Positions 8,962 through 18,599 of a stretch of 55,000 nucleotides of DNA are shown piece after piece. The stretch's first letter is position 1, and each line of letters begins with the position of its first letter. The notes beneath the pieces are model-generated. The model searched no databases. It had not been told where the DNA came from and was given only the letters and a program-made list of their open reading frames with translations. The translations under genes were made by a program, and so were the position numbers. Origin of the DNA: Symbiodinium natans (lineage: Eukaryota > Sar > Dinophyceae > Suessiales > Symbiodiniaceae). The stretch spans positions 1 to 55,000 of the forward strand of contig CAJNDS010002379.1 in the NCBI GenBank assembly GCA_905221605.1, read 5' to 3'.

Positions 8962-11325
8962 CTTTGTGTTAAGAAATTTTATGAAGCAAGAAATTAGACT
9001 CTCGAATTGAGAAAAATAAATATATTCAGAGTCTGAATCGCAACCCAAACGTAATTACAAATTGAATGGCCTTTTTGCAAGGCTCCAGCCCTCCAGCCCT
9101 CCAGCCCTCCAGCCCTCCAGCCCTCCAGCCCTCCAGCCCTCCAGCCCTCCAGCCCTCCAGCCCTCCAGCCCTCCAGCCCTCCAGCCCTCCAGCCCTCCAG
9201 CCCTCCAGCCCTCCAGCCCTCCAGCCCTCCAGCCCTCCAGCAGCCCTCCAGCCCTCCAGCCCTCCAGCCCTCCAGCCCTCCAGCCCTCCAGCCCTCCAGC
9301 CCTCCAGGATTAAGCCCTGCAGGATTAAGCCCTCTTCCAGCCCTCCAGCCCTCCAGCCCTCCAGCAGCCCTCCAGCCCTCCAGCCCTCCAGCCCTCCAGC
9401 CCTCCAGCCCAGCCCTCCAGCCCTCCAGCCCAGCCCTCCAGCCCTCCCTCCAGCCCTCCAGCTGGAGGGCTGGAGGGCTGGAGGGTTGGAGGGCTGGAGG
9501 GCTGGAGGGCTGGAGGGCTGGGCTGGAGGGCTGGAGGGCTGGAGGGAGGGCTGGAGGGCTGGGCTGGAGGGCTGGAGGGCTGGGCTGGAGGGCTGGGGGG
9601 TTGGAGGGCTGGAGGGCTGGAGGGCTGGAGGGCTGGAGGGCTGGAGGGCTGGAGGGCTGGAGGGCTGGAGGGCTGGAGGGCGGAGAAAGCAAAGGGTTGG
9701 ACAGGTTGAATAAGAAATGTTTTCAAGACTCTCGCCTCAAATCTACCTTTCTTAATACATCTGCCTGGTTAAGAAATGTCCCAGACTCTGGTGGACCTTC
9801 GAACCTTTCTTATCATAAGTTTTGACCGTACTGAGGTGAGACCAGACCATCGGGGCTGTCGACGCAACAACCCAGGAGTATGGAAACGGGTACTTCGTGA
9901 GCCTTTCGCTTAAGACGTCTGCAACCTGCTCTTGGACAAGAGTCTCAAACTCAGCGGCAGAGCCAAACCACGAGCGAATGCACTCTCCAATGGCCAGCCG
10001 GTCGCAAGGCAGTGGCTCCCCTGTTTTCGGGTCGATATGGTTCAGTGTACAGCAGTAACACATGGGAAAATCGAGGGAGAAGTTGCGAAGCTGCTCCCGC
10101 ATGGTGTCCACTGCTCTGAAATGGGCACGCAGAGCACCACTGGCAAGGTGAAGTGACACCGCGAAGAGCGGAAGGAAAACCACAAGCAAGATGGTGAACA
10201 TGGACTCTATCGTTACACTGCCATCAAACGAATAACAATCTTGGAGCGGCGTGTAGACCGCCATCAGGATGGACACGCCCACGAAAGACACGATGACAAC
10301 GGGTGCCCAACTTACGGGTCGGATGATCAGTCTGGCTGCACGTCCATGGGCTTTCAAGGCGGCCGCCATCTCTAGCACACACCAAAGCCTTTGGATGTAG
10401 GTGGTATCCCAGCACACCAACATGGACTTCGAGTGCTTCACCACGGCACAAACATTCAGCAAGCCTTCCATCTTGAGGCTCTGATTGCTCTGATCTATGC
10501 AGATTTTGTCCAGGAAGATCTTCTTCCTTGGCTGCCACAGCAGGAATGTGAGTCCGCAAATCAGGGAGCCGATGCATTGTTGGGCCCCCCACATAAAACA
10601 AGCGTCCGGAGCGTCTTCCGGGGTAGCGAAGTGGAGGAAGAGAACAGGCACACTCATGGTCAAAAACGAGGAGATGAGTAGAGCGGGCATGCCATTGCTC
10701 ACCACAAAGAGGAGGCAAATCTTTGCCCACACGTTCCCATGCCAGGAGTGCGACCAGAACTGCCTCACCTGCGTGACCTCTTCGCTGAGTTGGTACTGGC
10801 TCTTGGCAAAGGGTCCAGCACGAAGTGTCTTGCCAAACCGCCACAGCACGTGCCGCGCCTGCGTGGCCCGGAGCATCTCTTGCCTGGTCAGCGCCATGCG
10901 AGCGAGGTACGCACCCACCGCCAGCATGTTCAACTCACCCATGTCCTTAAATGAACTTGGAACCCTCGCAAGAACTAACATTCTCGCTGAGCCTTTGGAA
11001 TTATGGTACCCAAACACAACTGTGATTTTAGCTGCTTCATGAGGAAGTATCGTACCCAAGAATCAAAAATCATTCCCCAAGTATCCCCAAGTGTCCGCTA
11101 CATGGTCCGACTCGCCACCGTCGACGCCATCTTCGCGGGGCACGGGCTCGTCTGGGCAGTCGCAGGCCCCTTCGCCTATACTCCCCTTAGAACCTTAATA
11201 AAAATTATATTTTTTAATCTCTTGGGCTTTCAAGTTTTATATAAACAAAAATAAAAAAAATAATTCCCACGGGGGATAGAGTCGCAGGAGGATTTCGGCC
11301 CATCATCCCGGCTGTCTGCGTCCAT
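8587..11325 (-). CDS. Gene B: paralogue of gene A, polytopic membrane protein with TIR-like domain
   Basis: The exons are 11325-11271 (MDADSRDDGPKSSCDSIP), one from 11175 (REGACDCPDEPVPREDGVDG), the core exon (about 11050-9827) and 8961-8587. The core carries QVRQFWSHSWHG, two helices, FLDKICIDQ, SMLVCWDTTYIQRLWCVLEM and two more helices. The final exon adds three or four helices and a GARCCKPSCD tail. The protein is close to gene A and in the same orientation 9 kb away. Around 11090-11050 I find no in-frame canonical junction: a TGA follows GYLGNDF, so the 5' end may be damaged or differently spliced, and translation may begin at a later methionine (e.g. MLVLARVPSSFKDMGE). Confidence 0.72.
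8962..9826 (-). other. Intron of gene B holding a palindromic minisatellite
   Basis: Donor ACG|GTCAAA (9827/9826) and acceptor ACAAAG|TTC bound an 865-bp GT-AG intron. Gene A has no intron at this point. About 600 bases are the inverted minisatellite at 9080-9686. Confidence 0.65.
9080..9686. repeat. Palindromic CCAGCCCTC minisatellite
   Basis: The left arm (9080-9460) is about 40 direct copies of the 9-mer CCAGCCCTC. At 9461-9465 it switches to the reverse complement GGAGGGCTG, repeated about 24 times to 9686. Arms of this size could form a hairpin more than 200 bp long. Both strands are open in several frames because the unit is 9 bases, giving artefactual ORFs of up to 232 codons that should not be annotated. 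Confidence 0.95.
9827..11050 (-). CDS. Gene B core exon (TIR-like domain)
   Basis: The continuous frame EAAKITVVFGYHNSKGSARM...VPSSFKDMGELNMLAVGAY continues through the TIR-like motifs to YPFPYSWVVASTAPMVWSHL. It is uninterrupted where gene A has an intron (857-757) and where A has the hairpin insert. Longest continuous coding frame in the window. Confidence 0.8.
11176..11270 (-). other. Short intron of gene B, introner-like family
   Basis: Donor CCCC|GTGGGAATT and acceptor AGTATAG|GCGAAG give a 95-bp GT-AG intron that keeps frame (SIPREGACDC). Its core AAAGCCCAAGAGATTAAAAA and end TATTAAGGTTCTAAGGGGAG then TATAG recur in the intron of gene C (18937-19083) and, more distantly, in gene A (757-858). 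Confidence 0.72.
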
Positions 11326-11371
11326 CCCGCACAGGCGTTTTTGGTAGCCCAGTGCAGCTGTGGTAGGCAAA

Positions 11372-11632
11372 ACCCTAAACCCTAAACCCTAAACCCTAAC
11401 CCTAAGCCCTAAGCCCTAAGCCCTAAACCCTAAACCCTAAACCCTAAACCGGGATCCTAGGCACCTCGATCTGCAAAATGCTAGCAAAACCCGGGTGTCC
11501 TTTGCCAAGGCTTTGCGCAGCTTCATGGGATTGCAAAGGGTGCCCTTTTTTTGGCTCAAAGGGGTTTAGAAGGGAACCCTAAACCCTCAACCCTCAACCC
11601 TCACCCCTAAACCCTAAACCCTAAACCTCTCT
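11372..11632. repeat. Telomeric arrays and an island upstream of gene B
   Basis: CCCTAAA-type arrays at 11372-11450 and 11576-11630 flank an island (11452-11575). Its plus strand reads GTSICKMLAKPGCPLPRLCA in one frame and HLDLQNASKTRVSFAKALRS in another, the latter after a CCTAG acceptor. It may be an exon, but no family was recognised. Confidence 0.4.
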
Positions 11633-11654
11633 TTCTTGTATATATTAAAACCCT

Positions 11655-11933
11655 ATACACCCTCGTGGCTAAGGGTCATTTCTTCGTGGCTAAGGGTCAT
11701 TTCTTCGTGGCTAAGGGCAATTTCTTCGCTAAGGGCCATTTCTTCGTCGCTAAGGGCAATTTCTTGGTCGCTAAGGGCCATTTCCTTCGTGGCTAAGGGT
11801 CATTTCTTCGTGGCTAAGGGTCATTTCTTCGTGGCTAAGGGTCATTGTGGCTAAGGGTCATTTCTTCGTGGCTAAGGGTCATTTCTTCGTGGCTACGGGT
11901 CATTTCTTCGTGGCTAAGGGAGCGTCTCTTCCC
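11655..11933. repeat. Minisatellite, 21-bp unit
   Basis: About 13 copies of GTGGCTAAGGGTCATTTCTTC, some shortened to 15-18 bases. Open frames across it come from the 21-base period. Confidence 0.93.
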
Positions 11934-11935
11934 AC

Positions 11936-12165
11936 CGCCCCCCCCTCCTCCCCCCCCCCCCTCCCCCCTCCCCCCCTCCCCCCCCCTCCCCCCCCTCCCC
12001 CCTCCCCCCCCCCTCCCCCCCCCCCCTCCCCCCCCCCTCACCCCCCCTCACCCAACCCCCTCCCCCCCCCTCCCCCTTTCCCCCCCCCCCTCCCCCTCCC
12101 TCCCCCCCCCCCACCCCCTCTCCGCTCCCCCCCTTGCCCCCCCCCTCCCCCCTCCTCCCCTTGCT
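11936..12165. repeat. Polypyrimidine block (C-rich with T)
   Basis: About 230 bases almost wholly C with interspersed T on the plus strand. Open frames (polyproline or polyglycine) are compositional artefacts. Confidence 0.93.
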
Positions 12166-12169
12166 GATG

Positions 12170-12785
12170 AAAAATACAAACTTTTTATTTTCTTAATGTT
12201 TTGGGATTCTCTGGGTGGGTGGGTTTTTTTCGAGAGCCCAAACAGCGGCTCTACTGGAGATTGCTCGACCCAGAGCTGCTGAACCCTAAACCCTAAACCC
12301 GCAACCCTAAACCCCCGAAATAAGGGTACTGCTGGGCATCCTGGCCGGGTAGGGTTTAGGAGATAGGGCGCCCAAACACATGGCGGCTCGCAGGGAAAGA
12401 TGCCGTAGGGTTCAGGGTTTAGGGTTTAGGGTTCAGGGTTTAGGGTTTAGGGATTAGGGTTAGCCAGCACCCGCACACCCTGAACCCTGAAACCCTAAAG
12501 CCCTGAACCCCAACAACCCTACGACCCGAAACCCCAAAACCCTAAAATACAAAAACCCTAAAACCCTAAAAACCCCTGGGAGAGCCCAAAAGCTTTGAAT
12601 TCTGAACCCGAGAACCCGAAAAAGTCCTAAAACCCTGAATCCTAAGAGTTTAGGTTTGAGGTTTAGGGCTAGGGTTTAGGGTTTAGGGTTTAGGGTTTAG
12701 GGTATAGGGTTTAGGGTTTAGGGTTTAAGGTTTAGGATAGTGAGGGCCTTACAAGGGCCGAAACCAAATCTCGAAGCTCTCAGCC
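12170..12785. repeat. Degenerate telomeric repeats, no gene seen
   Basis: Mixed CCCTGAA, CCCTAAA and TTTAGGG-derived units with short unique pieces (12330-12410, 12580-12640). Nothing coding was supported. Confidence 0.5.
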
Positions 12786-12789
12786 CCTT

Positions 12790-12860
12790 CAGAGAACCTC
12801 CACGTCGATGTACCAGACATCGTTCATGAGTGACATGGGGGAGGAGCCTCGGCCACAGGG
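12790..12860 (-). CDS. Kelch exon (NDVW strand)
   Basis: The minus strand reads VAEAPPPMSLMNDVWYIDVE and then GTTCTC, a possible donor. NDVWYIDVE is a canonical kelch strand. Confidence 0.65.
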
Positions 12861-12964
12861 TTTAGGGTTAGGGTTTAGGGTTTAGGGTTTAGGGTTTAGG
12901 GTTTAGGGTTTGGGTTTAGGGTGGTTTAGGGTTTAGGTTTAGGGTTTAGGGTTGAGGGTTTAGG

Positions 12965-13340
12965 GTGGCGGCGTGTTGGATGGGAAAAGGAGGTGAAAAC
13001 CTCCCTCTTTCCCTCCTTACCCCCAAAACGCGGGGGGGGGGGGTATACGGGGGGTCCCCGGGCAGCTTTTTCCATGGGGGCCCACCACACGCATCTCACC
13101 ACCATAGGCGGTTTCGCACAGACATAGGGGCCCTTTGGTAACCCCCCCCCCCCCCCCCACCCCCTACCCCCCCTCCCGCCCCCCCCCACTCCCCGCCCCT
13201 ACCCCCCCCCCCTACCCCCCCCCTCCCCCCCCCCTACCCCCCCCTAAACCCCCCCCCCCAGGCATCCTTTGACCTCACGAACGCGTTAACCTTTCAACTA
13301 TGCTCCAGCGGGGTCGGCGGCTTGAGCCGGAGGCTCTTAA
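12965..13340. repeat. Poly-C/G blocks, no gene
   Basis: Runs of C broken by T or A at 13142-13260 and G runs near 13033. A minus frame across it is low complexity. Confidence 0.6.
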
Positions 13341-13419
13341 ATTTTGGGTTTAGGGTTTGGGGTTTGGGGTTTGGGGGTTTAGGGTTTTAGGGTTTGAGGG
13401 TTGAGGTTTGGGGACTCCA

Positions 13420-13580
13420 ACATCTTCCACACTGAGCAGAGGCTTTGGGGATAGGCCGTTCACCCGAAGCTCGAAAGCCGGAAACTTTTCGACACGTCTC
13501 GGCCGAAACTGAAGCATAGTTGCGAAGGTATTAAAGGTGACCATTTTTATTCCTGGTCGGGTTTTAGTATCCATAAACAT
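13420..13580 (-). CDS. Possible exon next to an introner-like piece
   Basis: The minus strand reads MLQFRPRRVEKFPAFELRVN then GLSPKPLLSVEDVGV. Upstream (13526-13580) the plus-strand sequence GGTATTAAAGGTGACCATTT then TTATTCCTGGTCGGGTTTTA resembles the intron of gene A at 769-825, so an introner-like intron may abut this exon. No domain was recognised. Confidence 0.35.
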
Positions 13581-13599
13581 GCAACATGATCTTCAAAAA

Positions 13600-14060
13600 T
13601 AACCCAAGAAAGCCTTAAGTTTAAGGGCTTTCTGACAATCACAGACTCGCTTACACCCTTAACCCTAAACCCTAAACTGCCCCAAACCCTAAACCCCAAA
13701 CCCTAAACCCTGACAATCAGAGAGAGGCCTACGAGGAGGCGCGGCTGAATTCTGGGCCTTTGGGCTTTTGTTTTGTAGGGATGTGGCCCCCCCACCTTCT
13801 TTAAAGGCTGCTGACGTATGGGCCCATGGGGTTTATAGGGTATCAAGGGCATGATGAAGGACCATGTAGCTACCCTAAGATGAAATGGAGGGATGCAAGC
13901 CACTCGAAGGTTGCCGGGTAGACGCCGTAACCCCTGAACCTCTGAACCCCTGAGCCCCTGAACCCCTGAACCTTTGAACCCATGAACCCCTGAACCCCTA
14001 AACCCCTAAACTGTAAACCCTAAGAGCTAAGCCTAGCTCTAGACCCTAAACCCTAAGCCC
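13600..14060. repeat. Gene-free stretch with CCCTGAA variants
   Basis: Unique sequence at 13710-13920 (a minus frame without features), then AACCCCTGA-type units at 13928-14000. No gene was supported. Confidence 0.4.
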
Positions 14061-14179
14061 TAGGGGGTACCGCAGGACTAACCAAAAACGAGTCGTTTCG
14101 TTATGAAATTCTGTACTGAAATCGATGGTTTTTCGGAGGCCTCTGATTTTTGGATTAAACAAAAAGAGAGGTGGCTCCT

Positions 14180-14335
14180 AAACTATAGACGGTTCTAGTT
14201 TAGCCGCTAAACTATAGACCCTAAACTATAAAGCCCTAAATTATAGGCGCTAAACTATATTCGTCTATACTTTAGAGGCCAAAACCATAGAGCCTAAACT
14301 GTAAAAGTTTATAGTTTACGCGCTAAACTACAGAG
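14180..14335. repeat. Diverged repeat of CTAAACTATAGAC units
   Basis: Roughly ten imperfect copies of CTAAACTATAG, some inverted (CTATAGTTTAG-like). They may be a mutated telomeric derivative, since CTAAA is retained. Confidence 0.6.
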
Positions 14336-14339
14336 TTCT

Positions 14340-14740
14340 TGGACCGTGATTCCGGACAGGCTCGCTTGGCGAACTGTCCAGCGCGATGTCAGATTCTGCA
14401 CAGAGGCCCCAGTTGCCGTTTGCCCTGACGCCGACGAGGACGTCCGGACATGAACCGACGAGGCAAGGCACCTGTCGAGCCGAAGGCCTGACCGCCCAAA
14501 TCCGAAACCCATAACACAAAACGAACCCAGATACCCCAACTGCAACGACGCCAGCTCACACAACGAGCGGTGTGCTCGCTTCGATGTGGCCGCCGCAGTG
14601 CTGACAGGTCAAGGCCCAGTTTCTCGCTGCGGCCGAGGCGACCGCGAAGGGCACCCAGGAAGCCTGCTCGAAAATGACTCGGTCCGTAATCAGATTCTGT
14701 AAATCGGAGAGACCACGGGACTGGCTCGATCCCGAACAGT
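14340..14740 (-). CDS. Unassigned coding-looking island
   Basis: Two adjacent minus frames look protein-like: VPCLVGSCPDVLVGVRANGN then WGLCAESDIALDSSP (about 14350-14470), and FEQASWVPFAVASAAARNWA then LTCQHCGGHIEASTPLVV (about 14560-14700). The second has CxxCGGH, a possible zinc-binding knuckle. The frames differ and no splice pair is obvious. This is the longest telomere-free unique stretch outside genes A and B. Confidence 0.35.
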
Positions 14741-14911
14741 GGGTTTAGGGTTTAGGGTTTAGGGTACCTCAAAAAAAACAGCCGTCGATTGGGGCTTATA
14801 CCAATTAAATTTGGCACCCCTGGAAACGGGCGACGTTGCTCAATGGTATCCGTGGACGGCTGCTGCACAGCTTCTGCCAAAACGGAACTACAGAAACAAA
14901 AAGCAGATAGC

Positions 14912-15057
14912 TTCCTAAACCTGAGTTTAGGAAACTCTTTTGGATAAACCTTAAGGACAAAAAGGTTAAACTCCCCCATGTATTTAAGAGTAGTGTAAAG
15001 GAAAAAGGAGAAGACACGGAACAAAAGAGTTTCCTACATATCCGTGTAGGAAACTAA
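14912..15057. repeat. Paired small hairpins
   Basis: Stem-loops with near-identical arms at 14915-14940 (TTCCTAAAC/GTTTAGGAA) and 15029-15057 (AGTTTCCTACA/TGTAGGAAACT, 6-base loop). A minus frame runs through both, so they may be coincidental or the ends of a small element. Confidence 0.5.
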
Positions 15058-15059
15058 AA

Positions 15060-15225
15060 ACTGAAAGGCGGAGCGGGTTATTAAGGGTGGGAGCCGCACT
15101 CGACGGCCGCGGGAGGGATACATATGCAATGATGTGGCCTAAGCAAGGCCCCATTCTCGATCGCTGCGTGTACTCCGGAACCGAAACAAAGTTCCGATTG
15201 TTCGCTCCTCCGGCCATTTCATATC
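15060..15225 (-). CDS. Coding-looking island, minus strand
   Basis: Open minus frame YEMAGGANNRNFVSVPEYTQ then RSRMGPCLGHIIAYVSLPRP. GG followed by NNRNFVSV recalls a kelch GG strand, but the match is weak. Confidence 0.35.
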
Positions 15226-15243
15226 CCTCTCCAGCTTCTGCGC

Positions 15244-16330
15244 AAACCCTAAACCCTAAACTCAGGGCCTAGGCCGCCTACGTTGGGGGGCGGCGCTTAA
15301 GCCCTTTGACCTCGATGGCACAAGCCGACCCAAGTCGCTCGCCCGCCTCCCACAGCATGGGGATGGGCCCGGTACCGGAACACGTTCTTCTCGGGATCAG
15401 TACTGGTGCCTTGTAATAAAGTAAATACCGATCCTGGCGCCCCTGACCCTTTCAGGGGGGTACCCCCAGGGCCCCCAGCCTAGGGGGTCCCGGCTGGCCC
15501 TCCTCTTTACCCGCCGGCCCCGGGGCCTTCAACCAACATCATGAAACTGAATAAGTTTTGAAAAGTGGACTGTTGTCTGAGTTTAGGCCTAAACCCTAAA
15601 AGGAATAGGTTTGGGTGGCTTTGCCGCCTTGGGCGGCGTGGGGTGGGAGAAAAGTGTTAGATGGCCCTCCACAATCGGGCCAAAGCTGCTCTTCGGCACC
15701 TCACGAAGCTTTCGAGCTTGTTCCGAAACGTAACCTTCACAGCATCTACGCCCTATCACAGCAAACCCTAAACCCTAAACCCTAAACCCTAAACCCTAAA
15801 CCCTAAACCCTAATCCCTAAACTCCAGGCCTAGGCCCCCTACAGTTGGCCGGTACCGGAGCACGTTCTCCTCGGCCCCAGCCTAGAAGATCCGGGACCCC
15901 TCACCGCAGCGTGCCCAAGGACCAGGGCGCTCAAAAATCAGGTCTTTGTGGCACCACGGCTAGTGCTGGGTCCTGGCTTCCTGGCCCTTCCCCCCCCCCC
16001 CCCCCCTGGCCCCCTCCTCCGCCCTCCTCCTGACCCCCTGGCTTTGCTGGTTTCCCTGACCCTGGCCTTCCTTGTCGCGGAGTCAAAGGAACGTCATGAA
16101 ACTGAATAAGTTTTGAAAAGTGGACTGTTGTCTGAGTTTAGGCCTAAACCCTAAAAGGAATAGGTTTGGGTGGCTTTGCCGCCTTGGGCGGCGTGGGGTG
16201 GGAGAAAAGTGTTAGATGGCCCTCCACAATCGGGCCAAAGCTGCTCTTCGCACCTCACGAAGCTTTCGAGCTTGTTCCGACTCCTAACCTTCACAGCATC
16301 TACGCCCTATCACAGCAAACCCTAAACCCT
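15244..16330. repeat. Tandem segmental duplication, about 560-bp unit
   Basis: 15246-15800 and 15810-16330 are two copies of one unit. The best conserved part is 15539-15765 versus 16094-16318 (GTCATGAAACTGAATAAGTT onward), nearly identical for about 225 bases. The second copy lacks one G in GCTCTTCGGCACCTC (near 15695). On the minus strand that deletion changes the frame of EQARKLREVPKSSFGPIVEG, which is open in the first copy. Confidence 0.85.
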
Positions 16331-16875
16331 AAACCCTGAACCCTCAACCCTAAACCCTAACCTCCAAGATCTCGAGGTGCACCGCGGGAGGACTTTCTTC
16401 CGTTAACGCTATGAAGCCCGAAGCCCCAAATCTAACGGCTGTATGGGGGCTTACAAGGCTTTGTAGCTTGTAGACCTGAACCCTAAACCCTAAACCCTAA
16501 ACCCTAAACCCTAAACCCTAAACCCTAAACCCTAAACCCTAAACCCTAAACCCTAAAAACACTAAACCCCCCCCCCCCCCCCATTTGCCAAGCCCTTGGC
16601 TGGTATCGCTCCTTCCGCTGTGTATCCACATTCGCCTGTCCGCGGAAGGCGATGGGATCTCAGAGGGTTTAGGTCTACAGCTTCTGGACCCCCGTGAGAA
16701 ACTCTACCTTACCCTAAGGCCTAAGCCCCAAACCCTCAACTCTAGATCCTCCAGAATTTTAAGGGGAAGAAGGGTTTTGCAAAACTTGGGGAACCTTATT
16801 GCTCGGGAACGACCCTCGTTTACGTCAACTCCCCCGCATCAGTTCCGAAGCCCGTAGCCCTAAGCCCGACCTCGC
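16331..16875. repeat. Telomeric arrays with one open island
   Basis: CCCTAAA array of about 11 units at 16479-16556, poly-C at 16566-16583, then a 90-codon plus frame (16585-16857) without recognisable domains. No gene was supported. Confidence 0.45.
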
Positions 16876-16947
16876 AAAGGATCCTACTGTTGGGGTATAA
16901 GACCCCTGTAAGGGGGATTCCGAAAAACCCTGTTTGTAGGATCCTTT
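16876..16947. mobile_element. Small hairpin element with AAAGGATCCTAC ends
   Basis: AAAGGATCCTAC and GTAGGATCCTTT form perfect 12-base terminal inverted repeats around a 48-base interior with its own short inverted repeats. It is MITE-like by structure; only one copy was noticed. Confidence 0.5.
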
Positions 16948-18280
16948 TGCTTAAACCCTAAACCCTAACCTCAAACCCTAATGTGGATTTTGGGGCCCCT
17001 AGTTTAGGCTCCTGTGCATCCCCAGACCAGTCAAACGCGCCGAGGTAATGTAGGGGTCGGAATGATTGCTAAGAGAACTCCCTTATGGTCCCTTTATAAA
17101 TATATTATAAGCACCCCCCCCCCCCCCCAAAACCTTACTCTATTTTTTGAGGCCCATATATTAAACTGGAGTTCAGGGTTTCGGGTTAATGTAGGGTAGC
17201 GCCTCAAGCCAAGGAGAACTCGCAACCCTGAAGCGTGGAAAGCAGTGTCTCCTGCCTTAACACTGGGGACCTCCGCCTAGAGTACGTTTATTGCCACCCG
17301 TTAGTAAGGCTGAAACACCTTTAACCTGAAACCTTAAATCCCAAACCCGAAACCCCGAGACCCCAACTGCTAAGCGGCTTTATACACCCGAGATAGGCCC
17401 CACCCAAATTCGGAGTGTCCAACCTGTTCCCTCTGTGCGTGTGAGGGTTTAGGGATTTAGGCTTTGGGGTTGAGGGTTGTGGAGGGAGCTGCCAGCCAAA
17501 GGCCAGGGTGAGGAATGGAAGCCTAAAACGGTTTTCGGTCCTGTTGCCCTACTAGGGATTCTGGCAGGATGGGGTATATTATATAATTCTAAGGCTTAGG
17601 GTTCAGGGTTCAAGGTAACCCTAAACCCTAAAACCTAAACCCTAAACCCTCAACCCTCAACCCCAAACCCCACAGCCCAAACACTAAACCCTCGCCCTAA
17701 ACCCTGAACCCTGAACCCTGAACCCTGAACCCTAATCCCTAAACCCTAAACCCTAAACCCTAACCCTAAACCCTAACATGTCGTTCGCAATGCCCTCGGC
17801 GCGCCCTGTGGAGGACAAAGCACTGCAGTGTCCCTCGGCTGGCGACAGCTTGGGCCCAGGCGGGGTTTAGGGTTTGGGGTTTGGGGTTTAGGGTTCAGGG
17901 TTTTAGGGTTTAGGGTCTAGGGGTTAAGGGTTTCGGGGTTTTAGGGTTTTCAGGTGTCAGTTTTTTTTTTTCACAGTGTCTTAGGGTTAGGGTTGAGAAC
18001 TTTAGGCTTGGAGTTGAGTTGAGGACTTGTTTAGGGCTTTACGTGGATTGCAGGGTCGGGCGTTTCAGCGTTTTTTAGCATTTAGGGTAAAATAGGATTT
18101 AGGAAACTTATGTATGTATATACATACTCCGAACATGGCTCAAAACTCTATTCCGTAAGGGGCGAGGTCGCCAAACCTCAACTAAACCCTTAACCTCTAA
18201 ACTCTACACCCTAAACCCGACACCCGAAACCCTAGCCCCTAAGCCCTAAACCCAAGCCTCAGGCACCAAGATGGACACCC
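16948..18280. repeat. Telomere-derived repeats with minor islands, no clear gene
   Basis: Islands at 16990-17330, 17380-17570, 17785-17870 and 17960-18180 lie between arrays. The 17785-17870 island is open on both strands (minus LSPAEGHCSALSSTGRAEGI, loosely kelch-like) and is undecided. Poly-T and poly-C runs occur at 17970 and 17114. Confidence 0.4.
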
Positions 18281-18285
18281 TTCTA

Positions 18286-18413
18286 CTTAGAGGTTCATGG
18301 TACTTCTGAACCAATTCTAACTGTACTGATAACCATATTGGGGTACTTCAGGGGCTCTTAAGTGGGTTATAAGTACAGATACAATTGGATAATAAATACC
18401 ATGAACCTCCAAG
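18286..18413. mobile_element. TA-flanked MITE, family 1 copy 1
   Basis: The ends CTTAGAGGTTCATGGTACTT and AAATACCATGAACCTCCAAG are inverted repeats of about 22 bases with TA at both flanks. An inner AACTGTACTGATAACC motif is also partly inverted. Other copies: 25511-25592, 32668-32803, 38232-38402, 45055-45210. Confidence 0.75.
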
Positions 18414-18599
18414 TAGGCGGCTGGACTCAGGGGCCCCTTCTGAAGCAGGCTCGTAGGGTTCAGGGTTTACGGTCTCGGGTTGAGGGTAGTTCATGATGGG
18501 TTCCCCCTACTACCCCCCTTACAGGATTAGGGTTTAGGGGTTTAGAGTTTAGGGGTTGGGGTTTAAGGTTTAAGGTTTAGGATTTTGGGTTTAGGGTAG

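Noticed and set aside
8994-9713. Long overlapping ORFs on both strands (up to 232 codons) over the CCAGCCCTC repeat
   Set aside because: The 9-base unit has no stop in several frames, so open frames arise automatically; the region is an intron of gene B.
11655-11933. CRISPR-like array of 21-base units
   Set aside because: The units are directly tandem, with no unique spacers between repeats, and the genome is eukaryotic.
11835-12282. Proline-rich and glycine-rich ORFs over the C-rich block
   Set aside because: Pure composition effect of C/T homopolymer sequence, with no motif or splice signal.
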